DNA of 64,000 nt from Alkalicoccobacillus porphyridii (GCF_007293315.1 NZ_VLXZ01000006.1:1-64000); one strand, 5' to 3'; shown: positions 8,440 through 16,739, counted from the stretch's first letter. The notes: a model not told the origin generated them from the letters alone. Translations and numbers: made by a program.

Positions 8440-8937
8440 TTATTTTTTGAGGATAACGGCAAATGTAGCGTGCGCCGTGGCAATTAGTTTGTTTACATGA
8501 TTATATACTCGAGCCTCTGTTACACAAAGCTGCTTTCCTTGATGTGTGACAGAGGCAATACAGGTTAAGGACTCACCGATGCCTGGGCGAATATACTGAA
8601 CAGATAAATTGGTCGTAACGGCTGTCTGACCATCAGGTAGCAGCTGATGAACAAGAGATCCCATTGCGGAATCAGCAAGTGTTGCTGTGATTCCCCCGTG
8701 CACCATATTTAAAGAGTTATGTATGATCGGATGAATGGGGATCGTCATCTCTAACTCATTTCCTGAACGCATAGTCTGCTTCATATTAACAAGTGCTGAA
8801 AGATAGGATTCCTTTGAATCCTTTTTTTGTTGGAGATTTTCTACTATGTGGGAAAGAATCTCTAAGTCTGCTTTAGAGGCAGATTGTACGTAGGTATTAA
8901 TTTGTGCCTCAACTGTTTGTTTCTTTGTGTCTTCCAT
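8440..8937 (-). CDS. PaaI-type hotdog thioesterase
   Basis: A 165-residue protein with the hotdog-fold signature HGGITATLADSAMG near residues 80-93, typical of PaaI/YbgC-like acyl-CoA thioesterases. About 60 extra N-terminal residues form a helical, charged segment. The substrate cannot be told from sequence. The ATG at 8937 is preceded by a clear AGGAGGACATTAA on the minus strand. It interrupts the usual ylbC-ylbD order on the opposite strand. Confidence 0.8.
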   Translation of the reverse strand: MEDTKKQTVEAQINTYVQSASKADLEILSHIVENLQQKKDSKESYLSALVNMKQTMRSGNELEMTIPIHPIIHNSLNMVHGGITATLADSAMGSLVHQLLPDGQTAVTTNLSVQYIRPGIGESLTCIASVTHQGKQLCVTEARVYNHVNKLIATAHATFAVILKK

Positions 8938-9070
8938 TTAATGTCCTCCTGTATCATATGTAACCCTTTTATTGTATCAGAAAAAAACAAGAATGCTAAA
9001 AAAAGACGAACACTGGACTAGGCATTTTTCTACTATAGTACTATACGCAGAAAGGAAGGGTGAGGTAGAC

Positions 9071-9505
9071 ATGGTATCCTCACAGGAGCTTCATCCAAGT
9101 GTTCAAGAATTTAAGGCATTTGTTCGTGAGCATCCATTTATTATGTCGGAAGTTCGAGAGGGAACAAAGTCGCTTCAAGATGTATATGAAGAGTGGTCGA
9201 TTCTAGGGCCAGATCATGAGCAGTGGCGGCAGTTCACCGCATCATCAGCAGATCATTCAGAGCCACACGAACAGGAATCCGAAACAAAGAAACAAGAAAC
9301 GAAAACCTCTGTTCAAGCTACAGAATTTATGGGTCAGTTAATGAATATGGTTAAGAGTATGAATGTTCAAGATTTGCAAAATCATCTGTCACAATTCAGT
9401 TCTGTATTAGGAAATGTTCAGACGTTAATTCAATCGTTTCAACGACCAGAAGGCCAGCCGCCATCAACAAATTCAGACCAGCCTTTTTCGTTTCGACGTG
9501 ATTAA
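9071..9505 (+). CDS. ylbD: YlbD family spore coat protein
   Basis: A hydrophilic 144-residue protein. The N-terminal LHPSVQEFKAFVREHP and YEEWSILG motifs are those of the YlbD coat-protein family. The middle is a glutamine/glutamate-rich linker, and a C-terminal helical segment follows. The start is the ATG at 9071, since GGGTGAGGTAGAC lies just upstream; the longer frame from 8972 has no ribosome site. It is followed 21 bases later by ylbE, so the two are probably one transcript. A coat location is inferred from the family. Confidence 0.82.
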   Translation: MVSSQELHPSVQEFKAFVREHPFIMSEVREGTKSLQDVYEEWSILGPDHEQWRQFTASSADHSEPHEQESETKKQETKTSVQATEFMGQLMNMVKSMNVQDLQNHLSQFSSVLGNVQTLIQSFQRPEGQPPSTNSDQPFSFRRD

Positions 9506-9526
9506 ATGGAGAGGGAATGAGCGATC

Positions 9527-9790
9527 ATGCGACCAGATATTATACGCCTCTTAAATGAAAATCATGAATTTCGAGCCTTTATTCGCCAGAATCCAGAGTG
9601 GTACCGAAAGCTGAGTCGGGATCCTGCGGCTATACAATCGTTAGAAAAAGAAGCGAATTATTTTTATGGTCGTACCTTTCCCCAAAGAGTTGAGAAAATG
9701 CAATCAAACATTGGCCTGGCGATGATGATGATGGAAATGCTAAAAATGGGGCAGGAAACAGTAGCCCAAACACAGGAGACCTTTCGTTGA
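9527..9790 (+). CDS. ylbE: YlbE-like protein
   Basis: A small 87-residue protein starting MRPDIIRLLNEN, with RQNPEWYRKLSRDP and a methionine-rich C-terminal helix, as in the YlbE family of endospore formers. The function is unknown; pairing with ylbD suggests a sporulation role. GGAGAGGGAATGAGCG precedes the ATG. The stop codon sits inside a short hairpin (about 9774-9799) that lacks a T run. Confidence 0.8.
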   Translation: MRPDIIRLLNENHEFRAFIRQNPEWYRKLSRDPAAIQSLEKEANYFYGRTFPQRVEKMQSNIGLAMMMMEMLKMGQETVAQTQETFR

Positions 9791-9816
9791 AGGGTCTCCT
9801 ATGTTCATTCGAGGGT

Positions 9817-10593
9817 CTATGTAAGTGGAATGCCTAAGTAAGCAGCAATTTCTTGTTCTACAGACACTTGTAATTGCTGAAATCCTTGATTGCCAAAAAG
9901 GGTGTTAAATTCTAGAATATAAAACTTCTCGTCCACGACAATTAAGTCAAAGCCAGCGTGATCGATGCCAAGTGCTTTTGCGGTATCTACCGCTGTTTGT
10001 ACAGCTTCCTCTGGAATATCGTCAAAAAGAATACGGCCACCTTGAGCAACGTTGTTTTTGAATGTATTCTCATTTTCTCGCCAATAGCTAGCAATGGCTT
10101 TTTCTCCTACAATACAGACTCGTAAGTCACGCTCAATAGGTAAGTATTCCTGGATATAATACGTTGGATTTGCGTCGCTATATTCTCGGAATTGCTGTTC
10201 ATTTTCAATGAGAAATACGCCTTTTCCCATAGAGCTTCGGATTTCCTTTGCTACAAAGGGAAAGGGGAAGTCCATTAATACCTTTTGAAACGTATCACGG
10301 TTTCGACCGAGAATAGCCGTTTTTGGGACAAGCTCTGGGGCTACGCTCCATAGGGCTCGTGTCATTTCAATTTTATTAAAACCTAGTTGTATGGACTGAA
10401 TGCTTGGAAAGATTCTCTTTTTCATCCCGTAAACGAGCGAATTCACTTGCCAATTTTCAGGAAATAAACAAACATCAGCATCCATGATTTGTTGTTTCTC
10501 GGCAAACATATTTTCCGGTTTAACATAATGTAACCCAGGCATACCTATTGTACGAAATGGGTTAAATGTAACTAGCTTCATTTCCTCATACAC
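9817..10593 (-). CDS. ATP-grasp domain protein (RimK-like)
   Basis: A 258-residue soluble enzyme of the ATP-grasp fold, which joins a carboxylate to an amine or thiol using ATP. The nucleotide-binding lysine and flexible loop are at FVAKEIRSSMGKG (about residues 113-125). QEYLP follows, and the metal-binding acidic and asparagine residues are in DLIVV and LEFNTLFG (about 217-233). The N-terminal 90 residues resemble the pre-ATP-grasp domain. I cannot name the substrate. The start is GTG at 10593 with AGGAG 5 bases upstream. It lies antisense between ylbE and ylbF. Confidence 0.75.
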   Translation of the reverse strand: MYEEMKLVTFNPFRTIGMPGLHYVKPENMFAEKQQIMDADVCLFPENWQVNSLVYGMKKRIFPSIQSIQLGFNKIEMTRALWSVAPELVPKTAILGRNRDTFQKVLMDFPFPFVAKEIRSSMGKGVFLIENEQQFREYSDANPTYYIQEYLPIERDLRVCIVGEKAIASYWRENENTFKNNVAQGGRILFDDIPEEAVQTAVDTAKALGIDHAGFDLIVVDEKFYILEFNTLFGNQGFQQLQVSVEQEIAAYLGIPLT

Positions 10594-10740
10594 ATCCTCT
10601 CCTGATGCACTTAAATCGAATGAATTATAGTGCGGGTTGAGCAGAAAGTCAATGGCCGTCTTAGAAGGTTCAAGAAAAAACCATATATAGGTATGAAGGT
10701 ACTTCTAGACGTGCTATACTTCTTTTTAGGGGGTGCTAGG

Positions 10741-11181
10741 ATGCTCGCTACCATTCAAGAGATGGAGCTTTTAGAAGAAACGCAGCTGTTAGCTGATGTG
10801 ATCATTCAATCGGAGACGTTTGTTGAATATATGGAAGCCAAGAAACAGTTGTCTGGTAATGAAGAAGCGCAGCGATTAATTGCTGATTTTAACAGAAAGA
10901 AAGAGCAGCATGAAGAGGTTCAGCGCTTTGGACGGTATCACCCTGATTACGATCAGGTGTCAAAGGATATTCGTGAGCTTAAACGGAAAATGGATAAGCA
11001 CGAATATGTTAAGGTTTTTAAGAAAGCGGAGAAAGAGTTAGAAGGTTTGTTAAATGAAGTAAGTGGAATTATCGCTCATTCCGTTTCAGATACAATTAAA
11101 GTTCCAACAGGCAATCCTTTTTTTGATAGTATGTCATGTAGTGGCGGATGCGGATCAGGTAAAGGTTGCAGCTGTGGATAA
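10741..11181 (+). CDS. ylbF: YlbF/RicF, subunit of the Y-complex
   Basis: In B. subtilis YlbF acts with YmcA and YaaT in the Y-complex, which binds iron-sulfur clusters and influences RNase Y mRNA maturation, competence, biofilm and sporulation. The 146-residue protein is mostly helical (com_ylbF domain, about residues 8-115). It ends in a cysteine- and glycine-rich tail SCSGGCGSGKGCSCG that fits cluster binding. The start is the ATG at 10741, with GGGGGTGCTAGG upstream. A longer frame from 10630 is not needed. Confidence 0.88.
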   Translation: MLATIQEMELLEETQLLADVIIQSETFVEYMEAKKQLSGNEEAQRLIADFNRKKEQHEEVQRFGRYHPDYDQVSKDIRELKRKMDKHEYVKVFKKAEKELEGLLNEVSGIIAHSVSDTIKVPTGNPFFDSMSCSGGCGSGKGCSCG

Positions 11182-11204
11182 GTGTTATATGGTTGGAACA
11201 GAAA

Positions 11205-11440
11205 TATGATAACGAATAGAAAAGCTGAAGAATGTTGGAATCTTTCCATTCATTGTTCCGCTTTTTTATTATCCAAACGAGAATAGAGAATGCTCGAAAA
11301 ATACACTTCGCTTGGATAAGTACATTGGGGGAATTGGGGGTATCAGAGTATCGGCTTCGGCTGTGGCGCCCGAAAATGGGGCATGCTTACCGCGGAATGA
11401 GTCTGGCCTTGTCATCTTGCATTGTCCGTCTATTTATCTG
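11205..11440. repeat. Dispersed multi-hairpin element, copy after ylbF (degenerate)
   Basis: It begins with the shared leader and a terminator hairpin (11221-11268, AGCTGAAGAATG to a T run) that serves ylbF. It continues with the AATACACTTCGCTT segment and the core around 11345-11398, including CCCGAAAATGG and GCTTACCGCGG. The right-hand pairing partners are missing or decayed, so this copy is truncated. A 72-codon frame across it is not a gene. Confidence 0.75.
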
Positions 11441-11454
11441 TGAAATATAGTCTT

Positions 11455-11751
11455 TTATTGTCTAGTGCAATTAATGCAGCCATTACCGCAGCAAAACATT
11501 TTTTCGCTTGGGACAAGAAAACGAAAGCGAAAAACACTCTGACCGTTTTTTTGCCGAACAAAAACACACTCATAGGATAGCGTGTTTTTTTTAATCAGTT
11601 GATTAGCAGCTAGGATAATTTGTTTTTCAATGGATGTTGGCGGCTCATTAGAGCGGATATAGATAAAATGGTAGCCGGATATTTCCTTTAAGGATACGTT
11701 GTAGTGTCCATCTAACCATTGTAAGAGCTTGGAGTAATATAAATTCATCAT
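11455..11751 (-). CDS. Small protein with cysteine-rich C-terminus, unknown function
   Basis: A 98-residue protein on the opposite strand from its neighbours. It is basic, with a mixed alpha/beta body and the tail FCCGNGCINCTRQ, so four cysteines fall in the last dozen residues. The CCGNGC pattern recalls the oxidoreductase-like N-terminal domain and other metal or cluster sites, but I do not recognise a named family. A GAAGGAGTG site lies upstream of the start on the minus strand, which supports it as real. It ends directly against the decayed repeat after ylbF. Confidence 0.55.
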   Translation of the reverse strand: MMNLYYSKLLQWLDGHYNVSLKEISGYHFIYIRSNEPPTSIEKQIILAANQLIKKNTLSYECVFVRQKNGQSVFRFRFLVPSEKMFCCGNGCINCTRQ

Positions 11752-11861
11752 TAGGAAACACTCCTTCTAAAGAGATCATGCTGAGTATTCGAATCATAGT
11801 TGCCTATGCTTTGGAAGCCTGATAGAATAAAAATGAAGAACTTGGAAGAGGAGAACTAAAC

Positions 11862-12140
11862 ATGTTAAATGGGCAGCGTCAAGCAATTGTAGTATGGCTG
11901 ACTTCGTTGAAATTTGCCAGGCAGCTCCGTCGGTTTGGAAATGTTCATTACGTTTCTAAAAAAATGAAATATGTTGTGTTCTATTGTAACCAGGATACGA
12001 TTGAAGAAACAATGGACAAGCTTCGCAGTTTTCATTTTGTTCGTGAAGTGAAACCGTCAATGAGACCGTTTATAAAAACAGACTACCAAAATGCAAAGCC
12101 TGATAAAGCAAAAGAATATGATTACAAAATGGGTATTTAA
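11862..12140 (+). CDS. ylbG: YlbG family protein (UPF0298)
   Basis: A 92-residue cytoplasmic protein of the DUF2129/UPF0298 family. The family pattern is seen in AIVVWLTSLKFARQLRRFG, then VVFYCN and FVREVKPS. Function is unknown, but the gene is kept next to ylbF in Bacillaceae. GGAAGAGGAGAACTAAAC precedes the ATG. A terminator follows immediately, so it is probably monocistronic. Confidence 0.9.
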   Translation: MLNGQRQAIVVWLTSLKFARQLRRFGNVHYVSKKMKYVVFYCNQDTIEETMDKLRSFHFVREVKPSMRPFIKTDYQNAKPDKAKEYDYKMGI

Positions 12141-12167
12141 CCAAGCGAAGCTCGCTTGGTTTTTTCT
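12139..12167 (+). terminator. Terminator after ylbG
   Basis: AACCAAGCGA and TCGCTTGGTT form a perfect 10-bp stem with a 3-base loop and a T run. It overlaps the ylbG stop codon. Confidence 0.9.
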
Positions 12168-12308
12168 TTTGGAAAAAGCTAAGGAAATCGATGTTTAAGG
12201 TAGAGAAGCAGTAATTAAATCATCTAAATCCGATTACAAACGGAGTAGCTCGGCTTGATTATTTCGTTCTGCGAAATATATAATAGAGATAACGAGGAAG
12301 TGATCGGA

Positions 12309-13544
12309 TTGACAACATGGAAAAGAAATGTGTGGATATTATCAGGCTGTACATTCTTAGTAATGAGTGCCATGTCAATGATTATGCCATTTCTGCCATT
12401 GTATTTAAGGGAACTTGGGATGACAGACCCTCAAGAAATTAGTTTGTGGGCCGGGGTAATCTTCGGGGCTAACTTTTTGACGGCTTTTATTTTTTCTCCT
12501 TTTTGGGGCAGGATGGCTGATCGACATGGTCGAAAATTAATGATTTTACGTTCAGGCTTTGGAATGGCTATTGTGATTAGTTTAACAGGGCTTGCAGTGG
12601 GACCCATATCTCTACTGTTGCTAAGGCTGTTAAATGGTGTTATTTCAGGATTTATTCCGGCTGCCATTGGATTAGTTAGTACAAATACACCCAAACAACA
12701 CACTGGATATGCTCTTGGAATTCTCCAATCAGGCACGGTTGCTGGGGCGATAGGTGGTCCATTAATTGGTGGGTTAATGTCTCAAGCCTTTGGCTATCGA
12801 ATGATCTTTTTTATAACAGGTGCGTTTATTTTACTAGCAGCTCTTGTTGTTACCTTTTTTGTGAAAGAAAGTTTTACTCCGGTAGAATCGCAAAAAGAAA
12901 AAACCAGCACTTGGTCAGAATTCAAACATATCACATCTAAAAAACCCGTTCTCTCCATTTATGCGGTTATCCTAATGATCCAATTCGCCATTATGGGTGT
13001 GAACCCGCTTCTTTCCCTTTTTGTTGAAGAGCTATCACCAGCTGCGAATGTATCGTTATATGCTGGAGTCGTTGTATCAGTGACTGGGTTTGCAAACTTT
13101 TTAACCTCCGCGTGGCTAGGTAAAGTAAGTGATAAAAGAGGGGCACACAACACGCTAGTCTTTTCATTGCTTGGCGTCGCATTGTTCACCATACCCCAAG
13201 TATTTGTCACGGATATCTGGCAGCTAATTGTACTGCGTTTTTTTGTGGGACTATGTTTAGGGGGATTATTACCAGCAGCCAACACGCTGATTCGTATGCA
13301 TGCTCCAAAAGGAATGGAGAGTCGCACATACGGATTTTCAAATAGTGCCATGTATTTAGGCTCTATGATTGGTCCTGTTCTTGGTGGGTGGTTAGTCAGT
13401 ATTTACGGAGTGAGAGGGTTGTTATTAACAACATCTGTTGTTCTATTATGTAATGTAATGATGGTCAAATTTAAAGTGATGCAACCAGCTGAGAAGACAT
13501 TCCGTAATCAAAAGCATCGCCAACCAAATGAGAACACCACATAA
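12309..13544 (+). CDS. MFS drug/proton antiporter family transporter
   Basis: A 411-residue major facilitator with twelve predicted membrane helices. It has motif A GRMADRHGRK after helix 2 and the GPLIGG/GPVLGG glycine-proline motifs of helix 5 and its counterpart that mark the DHA1 efflux group. The substrate is unknown; multidrug export is the family norm. I start at TTG 12309, with GAGGAAGTGATC about 9 bases upstream; earlier in-frame codons lack a ribosome site and would add a polar extension. It is an extra gene compared with the B. subtilis ylb cluster. Confidence 0.8.
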   Translation: MTTWKRNVWILSGCTFLVMSAMSMIMPFLPLYLRELGMTDPQEISLWAGVIFGANFLTAFIFSPFWGRMADRHGRKLMILRSGFGMAIVISLTGLAVGPISLLLLRLLNGVISGFIPAAIGLVSTNTPKQHTGYALGILQSGTVAGAIGGPLIGGLMSQAFGYRMIFFITGAFILLAALVVTFFVKESFTPVESQKEKTSTWSEFKHITSKKPVLSIYAVILMIQFAIMGVNPLLSLFVEELSPAANVSLYAGVVVSVTGFANFLTSAWLGKVSDKRGAHNTLVFSLLGVALFTIPQVFVTDIWQLIVLRFFVGLCLGGLLPAANTLIRMHAPKGMESRTYGFSNSAMYLGSMIGPVLGGWLVSIYGVRGLLLTTSVVLLCNVMMVKFKVMQPAEKTFRNQKHRQPNENTT

Positions 13545-13549
13545 GCAGT

Positions 13550-13587
13550 AGCGAACCCCCATATCATCCGTGATATGGGGGTTCGCT
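13550..13587. terminator. Hairpin between convergent MFS and DUF7147 genes
   Basis: A 17-bp perfect stem (AGCGAACCCCCATATCA with its complement) has a 4-base loop. The T run is weak on the plus strand, so termination strength is uncertain. Confidence 0.7.
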
Positions 13588-13638
13588 ACATTTGGTTATA
13601 TGATTTTGTGAATAATTAGTAGTCACATCTTCTATTCC

Positions 13639-14031
13639 CTACCACGTTAATGGAGGCAGGCAGTGATTTACTCTTAATATGCCTGTTAAGTATTGTGTGT
13701 ATAAGTCTAAATCTGGAAAGTCAATCGATGGTCTGACTTCAAGCGTTTTTATATGTACATTGAGCTCATAAGCAAGCTGCTCGAACAGTTGAATTCGTTT
13801 ACTTAGTTTCTCGGTAGGCATTGTAATACCTTCTCGGCAATAATAAATGGGCATAAATCCCCCTTTGGCAGCGGGGTGGAGAATCACTGCAACGGATGCA
13901 CATCGTTGCCCCTGTTTGTTCGTTTCAAGGAGCAGCATTTGTGAAAGCCTACTTTGATTGGATTTGGCTAATTCAAGTAACTCATAAAAATCGCCGTATC
14001 CTTCCCCCAACTCTATAAATCGTTGAATCAC
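13639..14031 (-). CDS. DUF7147 family protein
   Basis: A 130-residue soluble protein starting MIQRFIELGEGYGD. Related Bacillus proteins are often labelled methylthioribose kinase in databases, but the length and sequence do not fit a kinase, so that label should not be trusted. No catalytic motif is visible. The start is GTG at 14031 because GAGGTGAA stands 4-6 bases upstream; a frame from 14064 adds eleven poorly supported residues. It lies between the MFS gene and the likely CsfG RNA, on the same strand as that RNA. Confidence 0.65.
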   Translation of the reverse strand: MIQRFIELGEGYGDFYELLELAKSNQSRLSQMLLLETNKQGQRCASVAVILHPAAKGGFMPIYYCREGITMPTEKLSKRIQLFEQLAYELNVHIKTLEVRPSIDFPDLDLYTQYLTGILRVNHCLPPLTW

Positions 14032-14093
14032 GTGGTTCACCTCATGTCTTTTTTCTGCAGTCACTATAGCATGGAAATGACTTCTAGTCGAGA

Positions 14094-14239
14094 AAACAAA
14101 AAATCCCGCAGTCAGATAGACTGCGGGCGCCTATACACATTTATATGCGTTTGGCTATGGGAGAGGAGAAACCGGAGAGAGAACTTATGGGGAAAGTAAG
14201 CCTTCTCCGTGGTTGTCACAACATGAAAAACATGCTGTT
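14094..14239 (-). ncRNA. csfG: Likely CsfG sporulation small RNA
   Basis: The region just upstream of rsmD (ylbH) is where B. subtilis encodes CsfG, a forespore RNA. The same locus was earlier listed as the ylbH leader. On the minus strand I see a pyrimidine-rich centre (complement of about 14160-14185), flanking complementary segments, and a strong terminator (CCCGCAGTC/GACTGCGGG at 14105-14127 followed by T5 or more). No minus-strand protein gene precedes this terminator, so it must end a separate short transcript. The start is estimated from the promoter at 14246-14276. The RNA's role is not known. Confidence 0.7.
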
Positions 14240-14245
14240 ATCTCG

Positions 14246-14276
14246 TAGTATTGTCTTCAAACGAACGATCTATACA
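14246..14276 (-). promoter_or_regulatory. Sigma-F/sigma-G type promoter of csfG
   Basis: On the minus strand TGTATA (14276-14271) lies 18 bases before AATACTA (14252-14246). The -35 box is close to sigma-G TGMATA and contains sigma-F GYATA; the -10 box is one mismatch from CATACTA. This fits the reported forespore control of CsfG. Confidence 0.6.
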
Positions 14277-14357
14277 TGAAGTGCCTGAATTCACTTCCAT
14301 GATATAATAGGATAAGATAAAATGACGAATAAGGTTTATAAAGGCATGGTGATTGAT

Positions 14358-14924
14358 GTGCGAGTTATTTCTGGAAAAAGTAAGGGGATTACTCTAAAGG
14401 CGGTCCCTGGAAAAGGAACAAGACCAACGACGGATAAGGTAAAAGAATCACTTTTTAATATAATTGGGCCCTATTTTGATGGTGGGATAGCCCTTGATTT
14501 GTATGCAGGAAGTGGCGGACTTGGTATTGAGGGCTTAAGTAGAGGATTAGAGTCCGTTATATTTGTAGACTCTAATAAAAATGCGATACATACGATTAAC
14601 GCAAACTTAAAAGCAGCTCGCTTGACGGAGAAGTCAGAGGTATACCGCACGGATGCTGAGAGAGCATTAAAGGCTGTTGTGAAAAGGGGACTCATTTTTC
14701 AATTTATCTTTCTTGATCCGCCGTATGCTAAGCAAACACTTCAAGGTCAATTAGCGTTTATTGATAATGAGGGCATCTTAGCTACTGATGGTGTTGTTGT
14801 CTTAGAATATGCGTCGTCTGTTACACTGCCAGAATATATTGGAGGACTAAAGAGCTTAAGAGAAGAAAGCTATGGCGACACGACCATTGCTGTTTGGGGT
14901 TATCAATCAGATGATGAAGTTTGA
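14358..14924 (+). CDS. rsmD: 16S rRNA m2G966 methyltransferase RsmD
   Basis: Methylates guanine 966 (E. coli numbering) of 16S rRNA using S-adenosylmethionine. The 188-residue protein shows the SAM-binding LDLYAGSGGLGIE (about residues 45-57) and the catalytic FLDPPYA motif of N-methylating enzymes. I start at GTG 14358 (MRVISGKSKG), which matches the family and has GGTGAT upstream; an ATG at 14322 would add twelve unusual residues. Its end overlaps the ribosome-site region of coaD, and the two are cotranscribed as in B. subtilis (ylbH-ylbI). Confidence 0.93.
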   Translation: MRVISGKSKGITLKAVPGKGTRPTTDKVKESLFNIIGPYFDGGIALDLYAGSGGLGIEGLSRGLESVIFVDSNKNAIHTINANLKAARLTEKSEVYRTDAERALKAVVKRGLIFQFIFLDPPYAKQTLQGQLAFIDNEGILATDGVVVLEYASSVTLPEYIGGLKSLREESYGDTTIAVWGYQSDDEV

Positions 14925-14938
14925 GGAGCGAATACATA

Positions 14939-15412
14939 ATGTCACTTGCCGTATTTCCAGGATCATTTGATCCCATTACACTAGGACACCTAGATATACT
15001 TAGCAGAGCCTCAACTGTTTTTGATGAGGTGAGAATATTACTTGTGCATAATAGTCGTAAACAAACATTGTTTACCGTAGAAGAGCGCTTGCAGCAAATA
15101 AAAGAAGCGGTAGCGCACCTTCCTAAGGTCACGGTCGATTCACATGAAGGTTTAACGATTCAATATGTAACGGATCACCAGGGGCAGGCCATGATCAGAG
15201 GATTAAGAGGAACAAAGGATTTTGAATATGAGATGCAAGTGGCAGCAATTAATCGAAAGTTCAACCCAAATGTAGAGACGTTATTTTTAGCTACCAGTGG
15301 GGAGTTTGCTTTTATTAGTTCAACGATTGTCAAAGAAGCAGCCAAATACAAACAGGCTCTGCATGAGCTCGTGCCTGCATCTGTGATTCAGCCGCTTCAG
15401 GATAAATTTTAA
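14939..15412 (+). CDS. coaD: Phosphopantetheine adenylyltransferase
   Basis: Catalyses the penultimate step of coenzyme A synthesis, 4'-phosphopantetheine plus ATP to dephospho-CoA. The protein has 157 residues, the usual length. The nucleotidyltransferase motif FPGSFDPITLGHLDI is at the N-terminus, RGLRGTKDFEYE is in the middle and the ISSTIVKE motif lies near residues 127-134. GAGGAGCG is 8 bases before the ATG at 14939. It is convergent with ylbJ, with the two coding ends overlapping by a few bases. Confidence 0.96.
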   Translation: MSLAVFPGSFDPITLGHLDILSRASTVFDEVRILLVHNSRKQTLFTVEERLQQIKEAVAHLPKVTVDSHEGLTIQYVTDHQGQAMIRGLRGTKDFEYEMQVAAINRKFNPNVETLFLATSGEFAFISSTIVKEAAKYKQALHELVPASVIQPLQDKF

Positions 15413-16614
15413 GAAGACCGAAGAAGCGCTCTTGAGGTAAGCCAAATAACTAGTAAAAGCGTGGCTAATGTAACATATGGGGCAATTTCAAGCCAGTAGG
15501 ACCAAAAGGTTGAGAACCACTCAGCAGGGTAATTGGACCCTCCATTACTCGTGTGAATAGCTGTTCGATTTTGATATAAAGGCTCCCAAAGAATCCACGC
15601 AAGTAGAGCACTTAAGAGACCGTGAGCGAGCCGCCCGATAAAAAAAGGCTTAAACCGAAGATCAGTTTCTGATAAAATACTTGCGACCTGTGCTTGAATT
15701 GATAACCCGCCAAAGGCCACAAAAAAACTAGTAACAATGATTTTATCTATCAGCGAGGCATCACTTGAGGAGGACAGTTTAGCTCCCGAGGTAATTTCAA
15801 ATAATCCGGACAGAAGCGGTATACTTAACTCTGATGAAAGCTGAAAAATGGAAAAGAGTATCGAAATAAATGTGGCAATGAATGCAGTAAATCCAATTAA
15901 TGATAGCATCTCATTGAGAACAGAAAACAAGATAATAAAACCGCCAACCATTAAGAGGGTGCGAACCGAAGATTGAACAGCGTCACCCAACTGTTTACCG
16001 ATCGGGCGTTCATCTCTCATTCGTTCATCATGCATACGGGAAACGGCTTCAGCGAACGAAAATCTGATGCGGGTATTTCTTTTATCTCTGATTTCCATTT
16101 CTTCCTTTCTTCCATAAAATCGCATGATCAGACCTACAGCTATATTGCCACCATAATGAGCGCAGGCAAGTAAAAGACCAAGCGCTTCGTTATGAAAGAA
16201 TCCAACGGCGATTGCTCCAAAAATAAATAAAGGGTTCGATGAGTTGGTAAAGGCAGCAAGACGCTCTCCCTCAATCCGACTGACAGTTCCTTCTTGACGA
16301 AGTCGTGCTGCTAGCTTTGCTCCTGCTGGGTTTCCAGAGGCGAGTCCCATCGCCCACACAAACCCTCCAGCACCAGGCACACGAAAGACCGGACGCATAA
16401 ATGGTTCAAGAAAGGTGCCGATAAAAGCAACCACTCCGAATCCTATTAATAGTTCGGATAATATAAAAAATGGTAAAAGCGCAGGGAAAACTACATTCCA
16501 CCACATGGCCATACCATTTAATGAAGCTTCCAGCGCTTCCTTAGGAAAGAGGATAAGTGAAACGGCTAATAAGGAAGACGCAGCCGCAAGCAACCATGTT
16601 TTTAGTAAAGACAC
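15409..16614 (-). CDS. ylbJ: Sporulation integral membrane protein YlbJ
   Basis: A 401-residue membrane protein with eight or more helices. It is related to the nucleoside-transporter-like/SpmA-SpmB family, with paired gates such as NPAGAKLAARLRQEG and SSNPLFIFG. In B. subtilis ylbJ is a mother-cell gene needed for heat-resistant spores. The start is GTG at 16614 with GGGGGAATCACTAA upstream on the minus strand. It overlaps the end of coaD by four bases. A SigE promoter is expected upstream, but I did not find a convincing one. Confidence 0.88.
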   Translation of the reverse strand: MSLLKTWLLAAASSLLAVSLILFPKEALEASLNGMAMWWNVVFPALLPFFILSELLIGFGVVAFIGTFLEPFMRPVFRVPGAGGFVWAMGLASGNPAGAKLAARLRQEGTVSRIEGERLAAFTNSSNPLFIFGAIAVGFFHNEALGLLLACAHYGGNIAVGLIMRFYGRKEEMEIRDKRNTRIRFSFAEAVSRMHDERMRDERPIGKQLGDAVQSSVRTLLMVGGFIILFSVLNEMLSLIGFTAFIATFISILFSIFQLSSELSIPLLSGLFEITSGAKLSSSSDASLIDKIIVTSFFVAFGGLSIQAQVASILSETDLRFKPFFIGRLAHGLLSALLAWILWEPLYQNRTAIHTSNGGSNYPAEWFSTFWSYWLEIAPYVTLATLLLVIWLTSRALLRSS

Positions 16615-16706
16615 TTAGTGATTCCCCCTTAGCTTGTCTATCCATATCATCATAAATATACGTATAGACGGTGAGAATAGACCATAAAGTTAGGGAGGGT
16701 CATCTT

Positions 16707-16739
16707 ATGATTAGGATAAAAGGAGGCATCAGGAAATGA
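16707..16739 (+). CDS. Possible 10-codon leader peptide coupled to ylbL
   Basis: ATG at 16707 opens a ten-residue frame (MIRIKGGIRK) whose TGA overlaps the ylbL ATG in an ATGA arrangement. It has its own strong site, AGGGAGGG, 8 bases upstream. The ylbL ribosome site AGGAGG lies inside this frame. Whether it is translated cannot be told from one sequence. Confidence 0.35.
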   Translation: MIRIKGGIRK

